Assembly (NCBI RefSeq): GCF_048541585.1
Contig: NZ_CP183303.1
Location: 2,046,001 to 2,110,000 of the forward strand
Direction of reading: 5' to 3'
Length of the DNA stretch: 64,000 nt
Source: Legionella_C sp048541585
GTDB taxonomy: Bacteria > Pseudomonadota > Gammaproteobacteria > Legionellales > Legionellaceae
Shown here piece after piece: positions 1 through 8,293 of this stretch (the first letter of the stretch is position 1; each line of letters starts with the position of its first letter). The position numbers were made by a program, and so were the translations under genes. The notes below the pieces were generated by a model, which searched no databases, was not told where the DNA came from, and was given only the letters and a program-made list of their open reading frames with translations.

Positions 1-1
1 A

Positions 2-460
2 GAGTGGGTAGGAATCCAAATGTATAACTCAGGCTGTGCTTATGGCATAGATTTAATTTGCTATGATCCCAATAAAACTAGTAGTCCTGATGCCTCAGTC
101 GCTATGGCTACTGATTTATTAGCTAATTGGCCGGCAACAACGAGTACCGGGCAAAAAACAGGTTTTCAACCTTATATTAGTTACTTAAAACCTTCGCAAG
201 TGGTTTTAGGTTATCCTGCACCCAATGCCTCTGGTCAGAGCGATGGACAACCTCCAGCCGTAATTAGCACTATCAAGCGTGCTATTCAATGTTTACGCAC
301 TGGTGTTGTTAGTTCATCTAGCTGTGACACTTATGTTCCTCCTCAAACTTATCCTGGATTTGGTGGCGTGTTTGAATGGGAAATAACTTATGATCAAAAT
401 AATAACTTTAATTTTGCTACTAGCTTAGTAAATTGTGTTATTAAAGGAAATTGTAATTAA
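2..460 (+). CDS. Chitinase, glycoside hydrolase family 18 (C-terminal part, cut by window edge)
   Basis: The reading frame is open from base 2, so the gene starts outside the window. The visible 153 residues look like the end of a secreted GH18 chitinase: a V-G-I-Q-M-Y-N strand like the late (beta/alpha)8-barrel strands, a segment V-V-L-G-Y-P-A-P, and a final F-G-G-V-F-E-W-E-I, which corresponds to the barrel-closing strand with its conserved Trp. The catalytic DxxDxDxE motif would lie upstream and is not seen. Enzymes of this family cleave chitin and are normally exported. Cysteines near residues 98, 103, 147 and 152 could form disulfides. A terminator follows 26 bases after the stop. The family call is fairly firm; the exact specificity is not. 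Confidence 0.75.
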   Translation, partial: EWVGIQMYNSGCAYGIDLICYDPNKTSSPDASVAMATDLLANWPATTSTGQKTGFQPYISYLKPSQVVLGYPAPNASGQSDGQPPAVISTIKRAIQCLRTGVVSSSSCDTYVPPQTYPGFGGVFEWEITYDQNNNFNFATSLVNCVIKGNCN

Positions 461-485
461 TCTAGTTAAGCAGTCTATTTTTATA

Positions 486-518
486 AAAACCCAGATTGTA
501 ATTTTACATCTGGGTTTT
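486..518 (+). terminator. Rho-independent terminator after the chitinase gene
   Basis: A perfect 10-base inverted repeat (aaaacccaga / tctgggtttt) encloses a 13-base loop. The right arm ends in four T. It lies 26 bases after the chitinase stop codon and has the form of an intrinsic terminator. Confidence 0.8.
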
Positions 519-730
519 ACTTTACCTAGGAAACTTCTCAAAACTCATTCTTAACCCGCTTAAGATTAATAAAGATCAAAGCTTCCTTCATCTAGTTACA
601 GACTAAGTTTACTAGTTTGTCAGAAAATTAATTTTTATCTATGCACTATAAATAATTTAAAAAATCTTTTATATTAAAAGAACTTAGCTTTAAATTACTT
701 TAATTTAAAAAAGTATGTAAGGGGAAAGCA

Positions 731-1153
731 TTGTATAAAACAATTTTACATGCAACGGATTTAAGCGAAAATCATTATAATCTTTGCCAGCAAGCAGTAG
801 CACTTGCTCAATGTTTTAAAGCTAATCTTCATTTCTTACATGTCATTGAAACACCTACCTCTTTACAATGGGCGCAAAGCCTTGGCTTTGCTGAATTAGC
901 TGTACCCGTTAAAGATGATGCTATAACCACTATGGCTACTTTGGGAGAAGCACTTAATATTCCATTATCTAACCAGCATGTTGAAGTTGGTACCGCTTAT
1001 AGCCACATTTTGAAAAAAGCAGAAGAATTAGGCTGTGATTTGATTATTATTGGTAGCCACTCACATTATACTTTGCCTTCACTTTTAGGCAGTACAGCCG
1101 ATGCTATTGTACGCCATGCGTCTTGTGCTGTTCTAACACTACGAGCTAATTAA
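731..1153 (+). CDS. Universal stress protein (UspA family)
   Basis: A 140-residue single-domain Usp. It starts with the usual first strand (Y-K-T-I-L-H-A-T-D-L-S) and ends with the nucleotide-binding loop and last helix and strand: I-I-I-G-S-H-S-H, then L-L-G-S-T-A-D-A-I-V-R-H-A. The loop roughly follows the ATP-binding pattern G-x2-G-x9-G-S/T, but the second Gly is Ser, so ATP binding is uncertain. The start is a TTG with a GGGG-type ribosome site seven bases upstream; the nearby ATG at 715 runs straight into a stop. Usp proteins are cytoplasmic and help cells survive starvation and stress. The gene stands alone, facing der. Confidence 0.88.
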   Translation: MYKTILHATDLSENHYNLCQQAVALAQCFKANLHFLHVIETPTSLQWAQSLGFAELAVPVKDDAITTMATLGEALNIPLSNQHVEVGTAYSHILKKAEELGCDLIIIGSHSHYTLPSLLGSTADAIVRHASCAVLTLRAN

Positions 1154-1219
1154 GTTCTTAAATTAATAGATTATCATTAAACGCCTGTCCTAAATAATTA
1201 TTTTTAACGATGGTTTTAG

Positions 1220-2608
1220 CTAACGTTTTTTCACATGCTTCATTAAACGTTTCTTTCGTTTTAGTTGCCTAGAAGTAAGCTTATTTTTTTTATCTTTAAA
1301 GGGATTAATATTGCCTTTAAATTCTAATTTAAGTGGCGTACCTACCAGGCCAAGATGGGTAGTAAAGTTATTAATTAAATAACGTTTATAACTATCAGGC
1401 AATGAATCTAGTTGATTACCATGAATAACGATAATAGGTGGATTATGGCCACCTGCATGTGCATAACGTAGTTTAATCCGTCGACCTTGTACTAAAGGTG
1501 GTGGATGTTGGCTTACTAAATCTAATAATAAACGGGTTAATTTAGGCGTTGCAAAAGTTTGCATAGCAGAAGCATACGCTTCATCAATATCCTTAAATAA
1601 CAAACCTACTCCGCTACCATGTAACGCAGAAATAAAACGCAACTTCGCAAAATTGACAAATTGCAATCTACGAGATAGTTCGTTTTTTACATGCTCTTTA
1701 TGCTCTTCCTCTAACCCATCCCATTTATTAATAGCAAGCACTAAAGCTTTTCCTGCTTCAATGATAAAGCTTAATAAATGCATGTCTTGTTCAGTTAAAC
1801 CTTCTTTAGCATCAAGAAGCATTAAACAAACATTAGATTCTCTAATAGACTGCAAGGTTTTAATGACAGAAAATTTTTCTATTTTTTCATCTATACGAGC
1901 ACGCCTTCTTATACCTGCTGTATCAATTAAAATATAATTTTTTTCATCTCGATTAAATGGAATTGCAATACTATCTCGAGTGGTGCCAGGCATATCATAA
2001 ACTACTACGCGCTCTTCGCCTAAAATACGATTTATTAATGTTGATTTTCCTACATTTGGTCGCCCAACAAAGGTAATTTTAATTGCTGCATCGTCAGCTG
2101 CAATATTATCAACAGGTACTACGAAATCAGCTGTTAGTGTCTGTAAGAGATTTTCTATGCCTTGACCGTGTGCTGCTGAAATAGAATAAATATTATTAAA
2201 ACCTAAACGCTGAAACTCGGCGCAAGCCACTTCCTCATTAAAACCTTCTGTTTTATTTACAATAAGGAAAACAGGTTTATTTAATTTACGTAACCTACTA
2301 GCAATCGTTTCATCGATGCCGGTAAGGCCTGCTCTACCATCTACTAAAAATAAAATGATATTTGCTTCATCTAGTGCTGCTCGCGATTGTTTAGACATTA
2401 ATTCATCAACAGCAACATCATCAACACCAATCCCGCCTGTATCAACAACAATAAACGGCTTATTATCAAATTCTGCTTCGCCATATTGCCGATCGCGAGT
2501 CAAACCTGGGAAATCAGCCACTAACGCATTTTGCGTGTGGGTTAAACGATTAAATAAAGTCGATTTACCTACATTAGGACGACCTACTAAAGCTACAACA
2601 GGAATCAT
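1220..2608 (-). CDS. der: Ribosome biogenesis GTPase Der (EngA)
   Basis: The 462-residue protein has the tandem GTPase layout found only in Der. The first P-loop G-R-P-N-V-G-K-S-T is near residue 9 with its D-T-G-G and N-K-T-E motifs. The second P-loop, also G-R-P-N-V-G-K-S-T, is near residue 182 with D-T-A-G and N-K-W-D. A KH-like C-terminal domain (about residues 350-440) is followed by a basic tail rich in Lys and Arg. Der helps mature the 50S ribosomal subunit. The start lies two bases after the bamB stop, so the two are probably co-transcribed and translationally coupled. The bamB-der order is common in gammaproteobacteria. Confidence 0.97.
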   Translation of the reverse strand: MIPVVALVGRPNVGKSTLFNRLTHTQNALVADFPGLTRDRQYGEAEFDNKPFIVVDTGGIGVDDVAVDELMSKQSRAALDEANIILFLVDGRAGLTGIDETIASRLRKLNKPVFLIVNKTEGFNEEVACAEFQRLGFNNIYSISAAHGQGIENLLQTLTADFVVPVDNIAADDAAIKITFVGRPNVGKSTLINRILGEERVVVYDMPGTTRDSIAIPFNRDEKNYILIDTAGIRRRARIDEKIEKFSVIKTLQSIRESNVCLMLLDAKEGLTEQDMHLLSFIIEAGKALVLAINKWDGLEEEHKEHVKNELSRRLQFVNFAKLRFISALHGSGVGLLFKDIDEAYASAMQTFATPKLTRLLLDLVSQHPPPLVQGRRIKLRYAHAGGHNPPIIVIHGNQLDSLPDSYKRYLINNFTTHLGLVGTPLKLEFKGNINPFKDKKNKLTSRQLKRKKRLMKHVKKR

Positions 2609-2610
2609 TA

Positions 2611-3777
2611 TTAACCTACAGTGAAGTGACTTAATTTACCATCGGCTGTCATAACATAAATATTATTGTCAGCAACGCTTGGCGCAACGCTAATAGCACT
2701 ACCTAAAGCTAGACGGGAAATAAACTCACCTGTCTCAGTCGATAAGACGTGTAACATACCTGTCTTATCACCGACAATTAAATAATTACCCATTAAAACA
2801 GGCTCAGTTAAGCGTCGTGCTTTTAAAGCATCTTGCTTCCATTGTACCTGACCATTCGTTTTATTAAATGCCCAAATAACATCATTACTATCAGCCATAA
2901 ACAAAGTCTTACCTTTAATAGCTAAGTTTGAAAAAGTGGAAGCAGGTTTACGCCAAATAAACTGACCATCAGATAAAGATAAAGCACCAATATAGCCTTG
3001 GTAACTTGCTAGTAACGCAACATTGCCTTGCACAATAGGATCAGCATCAATATCTACTAAACGCTCGACATCACTTGACCCACTAGCAAAAGCAATACTT
3101 CGTTGCCATAGGATTTGGCCAGTCTGTAAATCTACACCATCCATTTTACCATCAGAATAGCCGACTAAAACGACGTTATTGACAACAACAGGAGAAGAGC
3201 TTGCTTTTAAAATTAAACTAGGTGCACCATGTTCCGATACCCATAGTTTATTGCCTGTTTTTAAGTCAAATGCATATAAATTACCATCAATTGTTTTAGC
3301 AATTACTTTGCCTTGAGCAATGACGGGTTGACTAAGTGCGTCACTAGATACTTTATTTTGCCAAAGTTTTTCACCTGTTGTCTGATTTAAGGCAATAATA
3401 CTAGAGGAATCTGTGCTAAGAATAAGGTAACCTTGTGCAATAGCAGGACCACTTACTACCCCTGTAGCAAGTTTTTTAGACCAAAGAATTTTACCTGTAA
3501 CTCTATTTATAGCTTCTACAACACCATTACTGTCAGCCGTATAAACAATATCTCCTCGGATAACAGGCTTTAATTTTAAATAAACTGCTTTATTTTTTTG
3601 TCCTGAACCTACAGGTACTGACCATTTTTCTTTTAGTTGTGCCTTAGTAGCAACTGGCTCTAAGTTTTGTGGTATGGGTGTATTATCTTTACCTAACATA
3701 TAATCATCAAGCTTTGTACAACTAACAGTAAATGATATTACTAATGGGTAAAGTATTATTCTTTTCAGCTTTAACAT
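2611..3777 (-). CDS. bamB: Outer membrane protein assembly lipoprotein BamB
   Basis: A 388-residue protein starting with a lipoprotein signal (hydrophobic stretch, then V-S-C at residues 18-20, the Cys being the lipidation site). The rest is a run of about eight PQQ-type beta-propeller blades, seen as repeated G-x-x-L-W-x-x-x motifs (for example T-G-K-I-L-W-S-K, T-G-E-K-L-W-Q-N, T-G-N-K-L-W-V-S, T-G-Q-I-L-W-Q-R). BamB is the propeller lipoprotein of the Bam complex, which inserts beta-barrel proteins into the outer membrane. It lies between yfgM and der with 8 and 2 base gaps, the usual operon. Confidence 0.96.
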   Translation of the reverse strand: MLKLKRIILYPLVISFTVSCTKLDDYMLGKDNTPIPQNLEPVATKAQLKEKWSVPVGSGQKNKAVYLKLKPVIRGDIVYTADSNGVVEAINRVTGKILWSKKLATGVVSGPAIAQGYLILSTDSSSIIALNQTTGEKLWQNKVSSDALSQPVIAQGKVIAKTIDGNLYAFDLKTGNKLWVSEHGAPSLILKASSSPVVVNNVVLVGYSDGKMDGVDLQTGQILWQRSIAFASGSSDVERLVDIDADPIVQGNVALLASYQGYIGALSLSDGQFIWRKPASTFSNLAIKGKTLFMADSNDVIWAFNKTNGQVQWKQDALKARRLTEPVLMGNYLIVGDKTGMLHVLSTETGEFISRLALGSAISVAPSVADNNIYVMTADGKLSHFTVG

Positions 3778-3785
3778 AAAACCTC

Positions 3786-4454
3786 TTACACTGTTTTCGA
3801 AATGTGGCTATCTACCGACTGAGCGAGAGCCGCCAACTCGTTTGTTTTCATTTCTAAATAAAGATTGCCCATTCCCTGTGTACGTACTTCTGAAATAGCC
3901 TTTTTATAAAAGTTAATAGCTTGTTGATATTGACCTGTTTCAGTATAAATGTCCCCTTTAAGTTCATTGACTACTGGAATATAAACTAAATCATCAACTT
4001 TACCTAACTCAGTAAGAGCTTTATCATAAGCTTTTTCAGCCGTATAAACTCTGGCAGCGCGAATACGTGCTACATCTCTAAGTGGCTTTACCGGACAATG
4101 GTTAGCGACATAATCAAGTAGTTGACTCGCCTTGTTAAAATTTTCATTTGCAACATATAGCTTTGCTAATGTCAACCTGGCAGCATGAGCATAAACCGTG
4201 TTGCCATATTCTGTAATTAGCTGATTAGCATACGTTTTAACATTTTTATTATCTTGATTTGAAAAAGCGACCATTAGATGCTCGTAAGCATTAGACGCTT
4301 CAGTTATCACTTTTTCTTGATGCCAATGCCAATATTTATAAGCAGATATACTAAGTAATATAATAGAGAGCACAATGGTAATTACAGTGCTATATTTATG
4401 CCACCATTTTTTAATTGCCTCTAATTGCTCTTCTTCCGTCATATATACTGACAT
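3786..4454 (-). CDS. yfgM: YfgM-family membrane-anchored TPR protein
   Basis: YfgM is an inner-membrane protein with a periplasmic TPR domain that associates with the SecYEG translocon and periplasmic chaperones. The N-terminus M-T-E-E-E-Q-L-E-A-I-K-K-W-W is the family signature. It is followed by one transmembrane helix (about residues 25-45 of the longer frame) and then TPR-like helices. The frame extends upstream to a TTG at 4490, but the ATG at 4454 has a GGAG/GAGAAG ribosome site right before it, so I use that start (222 residues). A second possible start, M-T-E-E-E, is at 4442. It is followed by bamB after 8 bases. Confidence 0.9.
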   Translation of the reverse strand: MSVYMTEEEQLEAIKKWWHKYSTVITIVLSIILLSISAYKYWHWHQEKVITEASNAYEHLMVAFSNQDNKNVKTYANQLITEYGNTVYAHAARLTLAKLYVANENFNKASQLLDYVANHCPVKPLRDVARIRAARVYTAEKAYDKALTELGKVDDLVYIPVVNELKGDIYTETGQYQQAINFYKKAISEVRTQGMGNLYLEMKTNELAALAQSVDSHISKTV

Positions 4455-4630
4455 GCTTCTCATCTCCAATAGAAGATTGTATCGTACCAATTACTAAACA
4501 ATTTGCAGTGTTATAAATTCAAAGACTAAAAACTTCAACTTTATTATCTACATCGACACCGTGTGTTTATTAAAGGTCACAATACACCTTAGTTTCAAAA
4601 CCCATTAAAATAACTTAAAAGCAATAATCG

Positions 4631-5908
4631 TTAGAATGCGTAGTTTTGTAAATAGTTAATTAATTCATTTTGCGAAATAGTGACCTGTTGTTCATTACTT
4701 CGCAAGTTTTTAATACTGACTTGATGATTTCTTAATTCCTCATCACCAAATACAAGTGCTAAGTCAGCGCCAACCTTATCAGCTTTTTTAAACTGACTTT
4801 TAAAACTTCCACCAGCAGTATTGGTAATTACTTGCCATGTTTTATTATGATCTCGTAATTGTTCAGCAATCATAATGGCCAGCTGCAACCCTTCCTCACT
4901 AGTAGCAATCAAAAATAAACTTGGTGGTGCTTTTGCTATTAAATTAACATTTAAAGTTTCCATTAATAATAGTAAACGCTCAATACCCATTGCAAAACCT
5001 ATCGCCGGTGTAGGGTTACCGCCTAGCTGACTAATTAAAGCATCATAACGGCCTCCTGCACAAACAGTTGCTTGGCTTCCTAATTTATCAGTGACCCATT
5101 CAAACACTGTATGACCATAGTAATCCAATCCTCGTACCAAAAAGGGGTTAATATCATACTCAATACCGATTTTGTCTAAACCAGCACATAAATCAAAAAA
5201 ATGCTGCTTACTTTCTTCACCTAGATGATCAATCAATTTTGGAGCATCATTCAGTAAGGCTTGCATATTAGGATTTTTACTATCTAATATTCTTAAAGGG
5301 TTTCTAGTTAAACGCCGCTGACTATCTTCATCTAACTTATCGTAATACTTGGTAAAAAAGGCAATTAGTTGTTCTTTGTAGTTTTGACGCTCATTTAATT
5401 CACCTAATGTATTAATTTGTAAACGCAGCGCTTTATCTATTTTTAATTCCTGCCAAAGGCGCTTACAAATAGCAATTAACTCAAGTTCAATAGCAATACC
5501 TGCTATTCCTAACGCTTCAACACCTAATTGGTTAAACTGGCGATACCGCCCTTTTTGTGGTCGCTCATGTCTAAACATAGGACCAATATACCAAATTTTT
5601 TGCTGTTGGTTATACAAAAGTCCATGCTCTAAACAAGCTCTAAGGCAGCCGGCTGTACCTTCAGGACGCAAAGTTAGACTATCACCATTTAAATCCTGAA
5701 AGGTATACATTTCTTTTTCAACGATATCCGTGACCTCACCAATTGTCCGCTTAAATAATTGCGTACTTTCAACAAGAGGCAAGCGTATTTCTTGGTAAGC
5801 ATAACTACTTAAACAAGCTATGAATGTCTGTTCTAATAATCTCCATGCACCAGTTTCATGAGGTAGGATATCATTCATACCTCGTATTGCACGAACCTTT
5901 TCAACCAC
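4631..5908 (-). CDS. hisS: Histidyl-tRNA synthetase
   Basis: Class II aminoacyl-tRNA synthetase that charges tRNA-His. It begins V-E-K-V-R-A-I-R-G-M-N-D-I-L-P and shows motif 2 (M-F-R-H-E-R-P-Q-K-G-R-Y-R-Q-F), the histidine A loop (L-V-R-G-L-D-Y-Y) and motif 3 (A-I-G-F-A-M-G-I-E-R-L). A C-terminal anticodon-binding domain follows. The open frame extends to 6118, but that part overlaps rodZ in another frame and does not look like HisS. I choose a GTG at 5908 because GGAG sits seven bases before it and the protein then starts at the conserved N-terminus. This GTG overlaps the rodZ stop, suggesting translational coupling. The result is about 425 residues, normal for HisS. Confidence 0.95.
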   Translation of the reverse strand: MVEKVRAIRGMNDILPHETGAWRLLEQTFIACLSSYAYQEIRLPLVESTQLFKRTIGEVTDIVEKEMYTFQDLNGDSLTLRPEGTAGCLRACLEHGLLYNQQQKIWYIGPMFRHERPQKGRYRQFNQLGVEALGIAGIAIELELIAICKRLWQELKIDKALRLQINTLGELNERQNYKEQLIAFFTKYYDKLDEDSQRRLTRNPLRILDSKNPNMQALLNDAPKLIDHLGEESKQHFFDLCAGLDKIGIEYDINPFLVRGLDYYGHTVFEWVTDKLGSQATVCAGGRYDALISQLGGNPTPAIGFAMGIERLLLLMETLNVNLIAKAPPSLFLIATSEEGLQLAIMIAEQLRDHNKTWQVITNTAGGSFKSQFKKADKVGADLALVFGDEELRNHQVSIKNLRSNEQQVTISQNELINYLQNYAF

Positions 5909-6494
5909 TTTGCTTCTCCGCCCCATTATCGTTATCATCAGCTTCATCACTGGTTGCAAACATTGATTGCATTCTTGAAAGTGCTGTAAGTTTAGTTTCT
6001 GATTTTTCAGCTTGGGCACTTGCGTTAGTAGGATTAGGATTGACCACTTCTTGCTGCTTGGCTGTGAATACCGGTTGCATATTATCTTTATTTTTATGCC
6101 ACCATAAACCAATAGCAATTACCGCTGCAATAGCTACAAGCCCGGTAAACCATCTTACAAAGCGTTCACCTCTATTTGTTTCTCGCCTACTTTGCCATAA
6201 TGCTTTTTCTGGTTTTCGTTCATACGTATAATGGCTATTAAAAACTTGCAAAAAGGGTTCAGGAGAAACACCTAATAATTTTGCATAAGCTCGAAGATAA
6301 CCTTTAATAAATACAGGCTCAGGCATATTCTCATAATCGTCTGCTTCAAGTAGCTCAATAACCTTTACGCGTAGATGTAGTTTTCCAGCCACATACTCTT
6401 GAGTAAATCCTCTTTTCTCACGTAATTGCGCTAAGTTTAAACCAGGACTATCTGATGTTTGATTAACTTCATCCATTATTGTTGTTGTATTCAT
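5901..6494 (-). CDS. rodZ: RodZ-like HTH membrane protein, short form
   Basis: The N-terminal part is a RodZ-type helix-turn-helix (about residues 18-85; motif L-A-Q-L-R-E-K-R-G-F-T-Q-E-Y-V-A), then a basic juxtamembrane stretch and one transmembrane helix (about 113-131). RodZ links the MreB cytoskeleton to the cell-wall machinery. At 197 residues it keeps only about 65 periplasmic residues, so the usual beta-rich C-terminal domain (DUF4115) is missing. No frameshift is obvious: the stop is integrated with the hisS start. The gene overlaps the end of pilW by 26 bases; an internal ATG at 6476 would shorten the overlap. The pilW-rodZ-hisS order is typical, but ispG, often between rodZ and hisS, is absent here. 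Confidence 0.85.
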   Translation of the reverse strand: MNTTTIMDEVNQTSDSPGLNLAQLREKRGFTQEYVAGKLHLRVKVIELLEADDYENMPEPVFIKGYLRAYAKLLGVSPEPFLQVFNSHYTYERKPEKALWQSRRETNRGERFVRWFTGLVAIAAVIAIGLWWHKNKDNMQPVFTAKQQEVVNPNPTNASAQAEKSETKLTALSRMQSMFATSDEADDNDNGAEKQSG

Positions 6495-7272
6495 TTATTG
6501 CTCCAGAACTCTTTGTTAAGTAAGTAAGTCTACTTAACCGTAACTTATAATCTGCTTCTAAATCAGTTTTACCCGCTTTTTGTGCCACTTGTGCAGCTAA
6601 TTTTAATAAAATACGATCAGTTAATGCTATTTCATGGTATTTTTGCAAATAAGTTAAGGCGTTGGCTGGCTTATTTTGTTTTAACTGAATAGACACTAAT
6701 TCTATTAATGATTGCCTACGTCTTGGATCTTGTTCCAAAGCTCTTAAGAAATAATGTTCAGCTTTTTTCTCATCTGGAATAGCTGCAGCACATAGACCAG
6801 CATTTTCATAAGCGCCAGCAGTATTAATATAATTCACATCATTAACTGCTTTTATAAAATAATTTTCTGCCTCCTGATAAGAGCCAATCCGACAGAGAAA
6901 TGCGCCATAATTATTTAACTGCGCGCCATTCTCCGGGGCTAATGTTAATGCTTTTTTATAAAAGGTTTTTGCCTCATCTAAATTACCCGTTTTTTCCATA
7001 TAAAAAGCCATAGCTGCATTTGCTTCAGGTGATTTTGGCGATAATTCTAACGCTTTAAGAAATTTTCTTTTTGCTCGCGGCCTATTATCTTGTTGTAAAT
7101 AACCTAATCCTAACTGGATGTTATAAGCTGCCGTATTATTACGTTTATTAGTTTGTTGCGTTTGCTCTGCCTTTTCTTGTGTATTAATTTGACATCCTTG
7201 TAATTCTAATAAACTTAGAATTGATACAAGTAATAATTGACCTACCCTAAACCTAAACAAAGTATTACCCAT
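6469..7272 (-). CDS. pilW: Type IV pilus biogenesis/stability lipoprotein PilW (PilF)
   Basis: A 267-residue TPR lipoprotein. The signal peptide ends in a lipobox L-E-L-Q-G-C (Cys near residue 27). Four to five TPR units follow (for example A-A-Y-N-I-Q-L-G-L-G-Y-L-Q-Q-D-N, then F-L-K-A-L-E-L-S-P, F-Y-K-K-A-L-T-L-A-P, Y-F-L-R-A-L-E-Q-D-P). PilW/PilF is the outer-membrane pilotin that assembles the PilQ secretin of type IV pili. It is the first gene of the pilW-rodZ-hisS run and has 534 non-coding bases in front of it. Its position before rodZ and hisS supports the call. Confidence 0.9.
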   Translation of the reverse strand: MGNTLFRFRVGQLLLVSILSLLELQGCQINTQEKAEQTQQTNKRNNTAAYNIQLGLGYLQQDNRPRAKRKFLKALELSPKSPEANAAMAFYMEKTGNLDEAKTFYKKALTLAPENGAQLNNYGAFLCRIGSYQEAENYFIKAVNDVNYINTAGAYENAGLCAAAIPDEKKAEHYFLRALEQDPRRRQSLIELVSIQLKQNKPANALTYLQKYHEIALTDRILLKLAAQVAQKAGKTDLEADYKLRLSRLTYLTKSSGAINEYNNNNG

Positions 7273-7806
7273 CCTACTTCTTGTTGACTGTGCATTATAA
7301 CCGGGAATGGATAATTTAAAAAAGACTATTCTTAGTCAAATAAAAGATTGCTTTTAAAGTCTAGCCTTTATTAGAAAGTATTTTTTTTTGATATATTGTA
7401 ATTTAGTCAATTTTTCCACCTTCAGCGAATATACTATAAACTTAATAAAACTTGCATTTAACTGGATCCCGCGAACAAGTCACGGGACGTAGGGAGTATG
7501 AATTTAGACGTAGCGAATATGAATCTGGACGTAAAAAATGAGAAGCGATATAAGAAGCAAGCGATGCGATAGATCTCTTTGAAAAGTGCTAGTACTAAGA
7601 AAAGGTTAAGCAAAAAAATGTTAAAAACTGGCAGTTTAAATCAAATAAATGAACAATTTGAAACATATTTTTTCGTTTGAGATTGGTCAGCAATAGCAAT
7701 TTCCAAAGAAGTCTAAGGTAGGAAAATAAAAAGTGCGATGTGTAAGTGTAGTTGGACATAGAAGAATAGTTTGCAAGTTTTGTTATAAAAAAAACTTAAA
7801 ATTTAA
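7273..7806. other. Intergenic region with a palindromic repeat
   Basis: No plausible gene is seen in this 534-base AT-rich stretch between the DUF4385 gene and pilW. It holds one copy of a short palindromic repeat (7461-7493), followed by an imperfect direct repeat of the type gaat-t/c-t-agacgta (about 7500-7532). The pilW promoter should lie in its left part, but I could not pick a convincing one. Confidence 0.6.
7461..7493. repeat. Short palindromic repeat, family A, copy 1
   Basis: The sequence has a core in which cccg(c)g and c(g)cggg arms enclose gaacaagt, flanked by actggat and acgtagg. An almost identical copy is at 10188-10219 and a degraded one at 10361-10390. It looks like a REP-type hairpin. 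Confidence 0.75.
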
Positions 7807-8277
7807 TTATTTAGTTTGTGTTTTTTCTAATTGTAAATGTAGCTCTTTTAATTTTTGATAATGTTCATCAGCCATTGCTTTTTGATAAAAGGAAAGAAAG
7901 ATTGCTGCTGACTGCGCTTTAGGTGAATTTTCTGAATCAAGATCTTGAGGTTTAATACTTCCATCTGCATTATATTTGCGGCCACTAGCATGATTTGCAT
8001 AGCGCCTGGCTCGCGTAAAACCCATTTGCAAATACTTTCTTGCCATATCCATACCTACAAAATCATCGTCATGACGGTATTGTAAAAATAAATTATAAAT
8101 AGCTTGTGCTGACTGCTTAGCAATATCAGGTGTTTTAAAACGCCAATGCGGCAGTATTTCACTTTTATAAGGCTCAGCAATTAACACCCCTTGCTCGCCT
8201 TTTCCAATGACATAACGTTCTGGATTTAACCTAAAATCTATCCCGCGATAACGATTAGCATAGGTAGTTTTAGTCAT
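7807..8277 (-). CDS. DUF4385 family protein
   Basis: A 156-residue soluble protein matching, from memory, the conserved family DUF4385. Characteristic segments are Y-R-G-I-D-F-R-L-N-P-E-R-Y, I-G-K-G-E-Q-G-V-L, E-P-Y-K-S-E-I-L-P-H-W-R-F-K-T-P and F-V-G-M-D-M-A-R-K-Y-L-Q-M-G-F-T-R-A-R-R-Y. Its function is unknown. No signal peptide or membrane segment is present, so it is probably cytoplasmic. It starts 16 bases after the rlmN stop and is likely co-transcribed with rlmN. Confidence 0.85.
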   Translation of the reverse strand: MTKTTYANRYRGIDFRLNPERYVIGKGEQGVLIAEPYKSEILPHWRFKTPDIAKQSAQAIYNLFLQYRHDDDFVGMDMARKYLQMGFTRARRYANHASGRKYNADGSIKPQDLDSENSPKAQSAAIFLSFYQKAMADEHYQKLKELHLQLEKTQTK

Positions 8278-8293
8278 ATATACTGAGGCTCGC

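Noticed and set aside
5909..6118. N-terminal extension of hisS
   Set aside because: It overlaps rodZ in another frame, has no HisRS features, and a better GTG start with a ribosome site lies at 5908.
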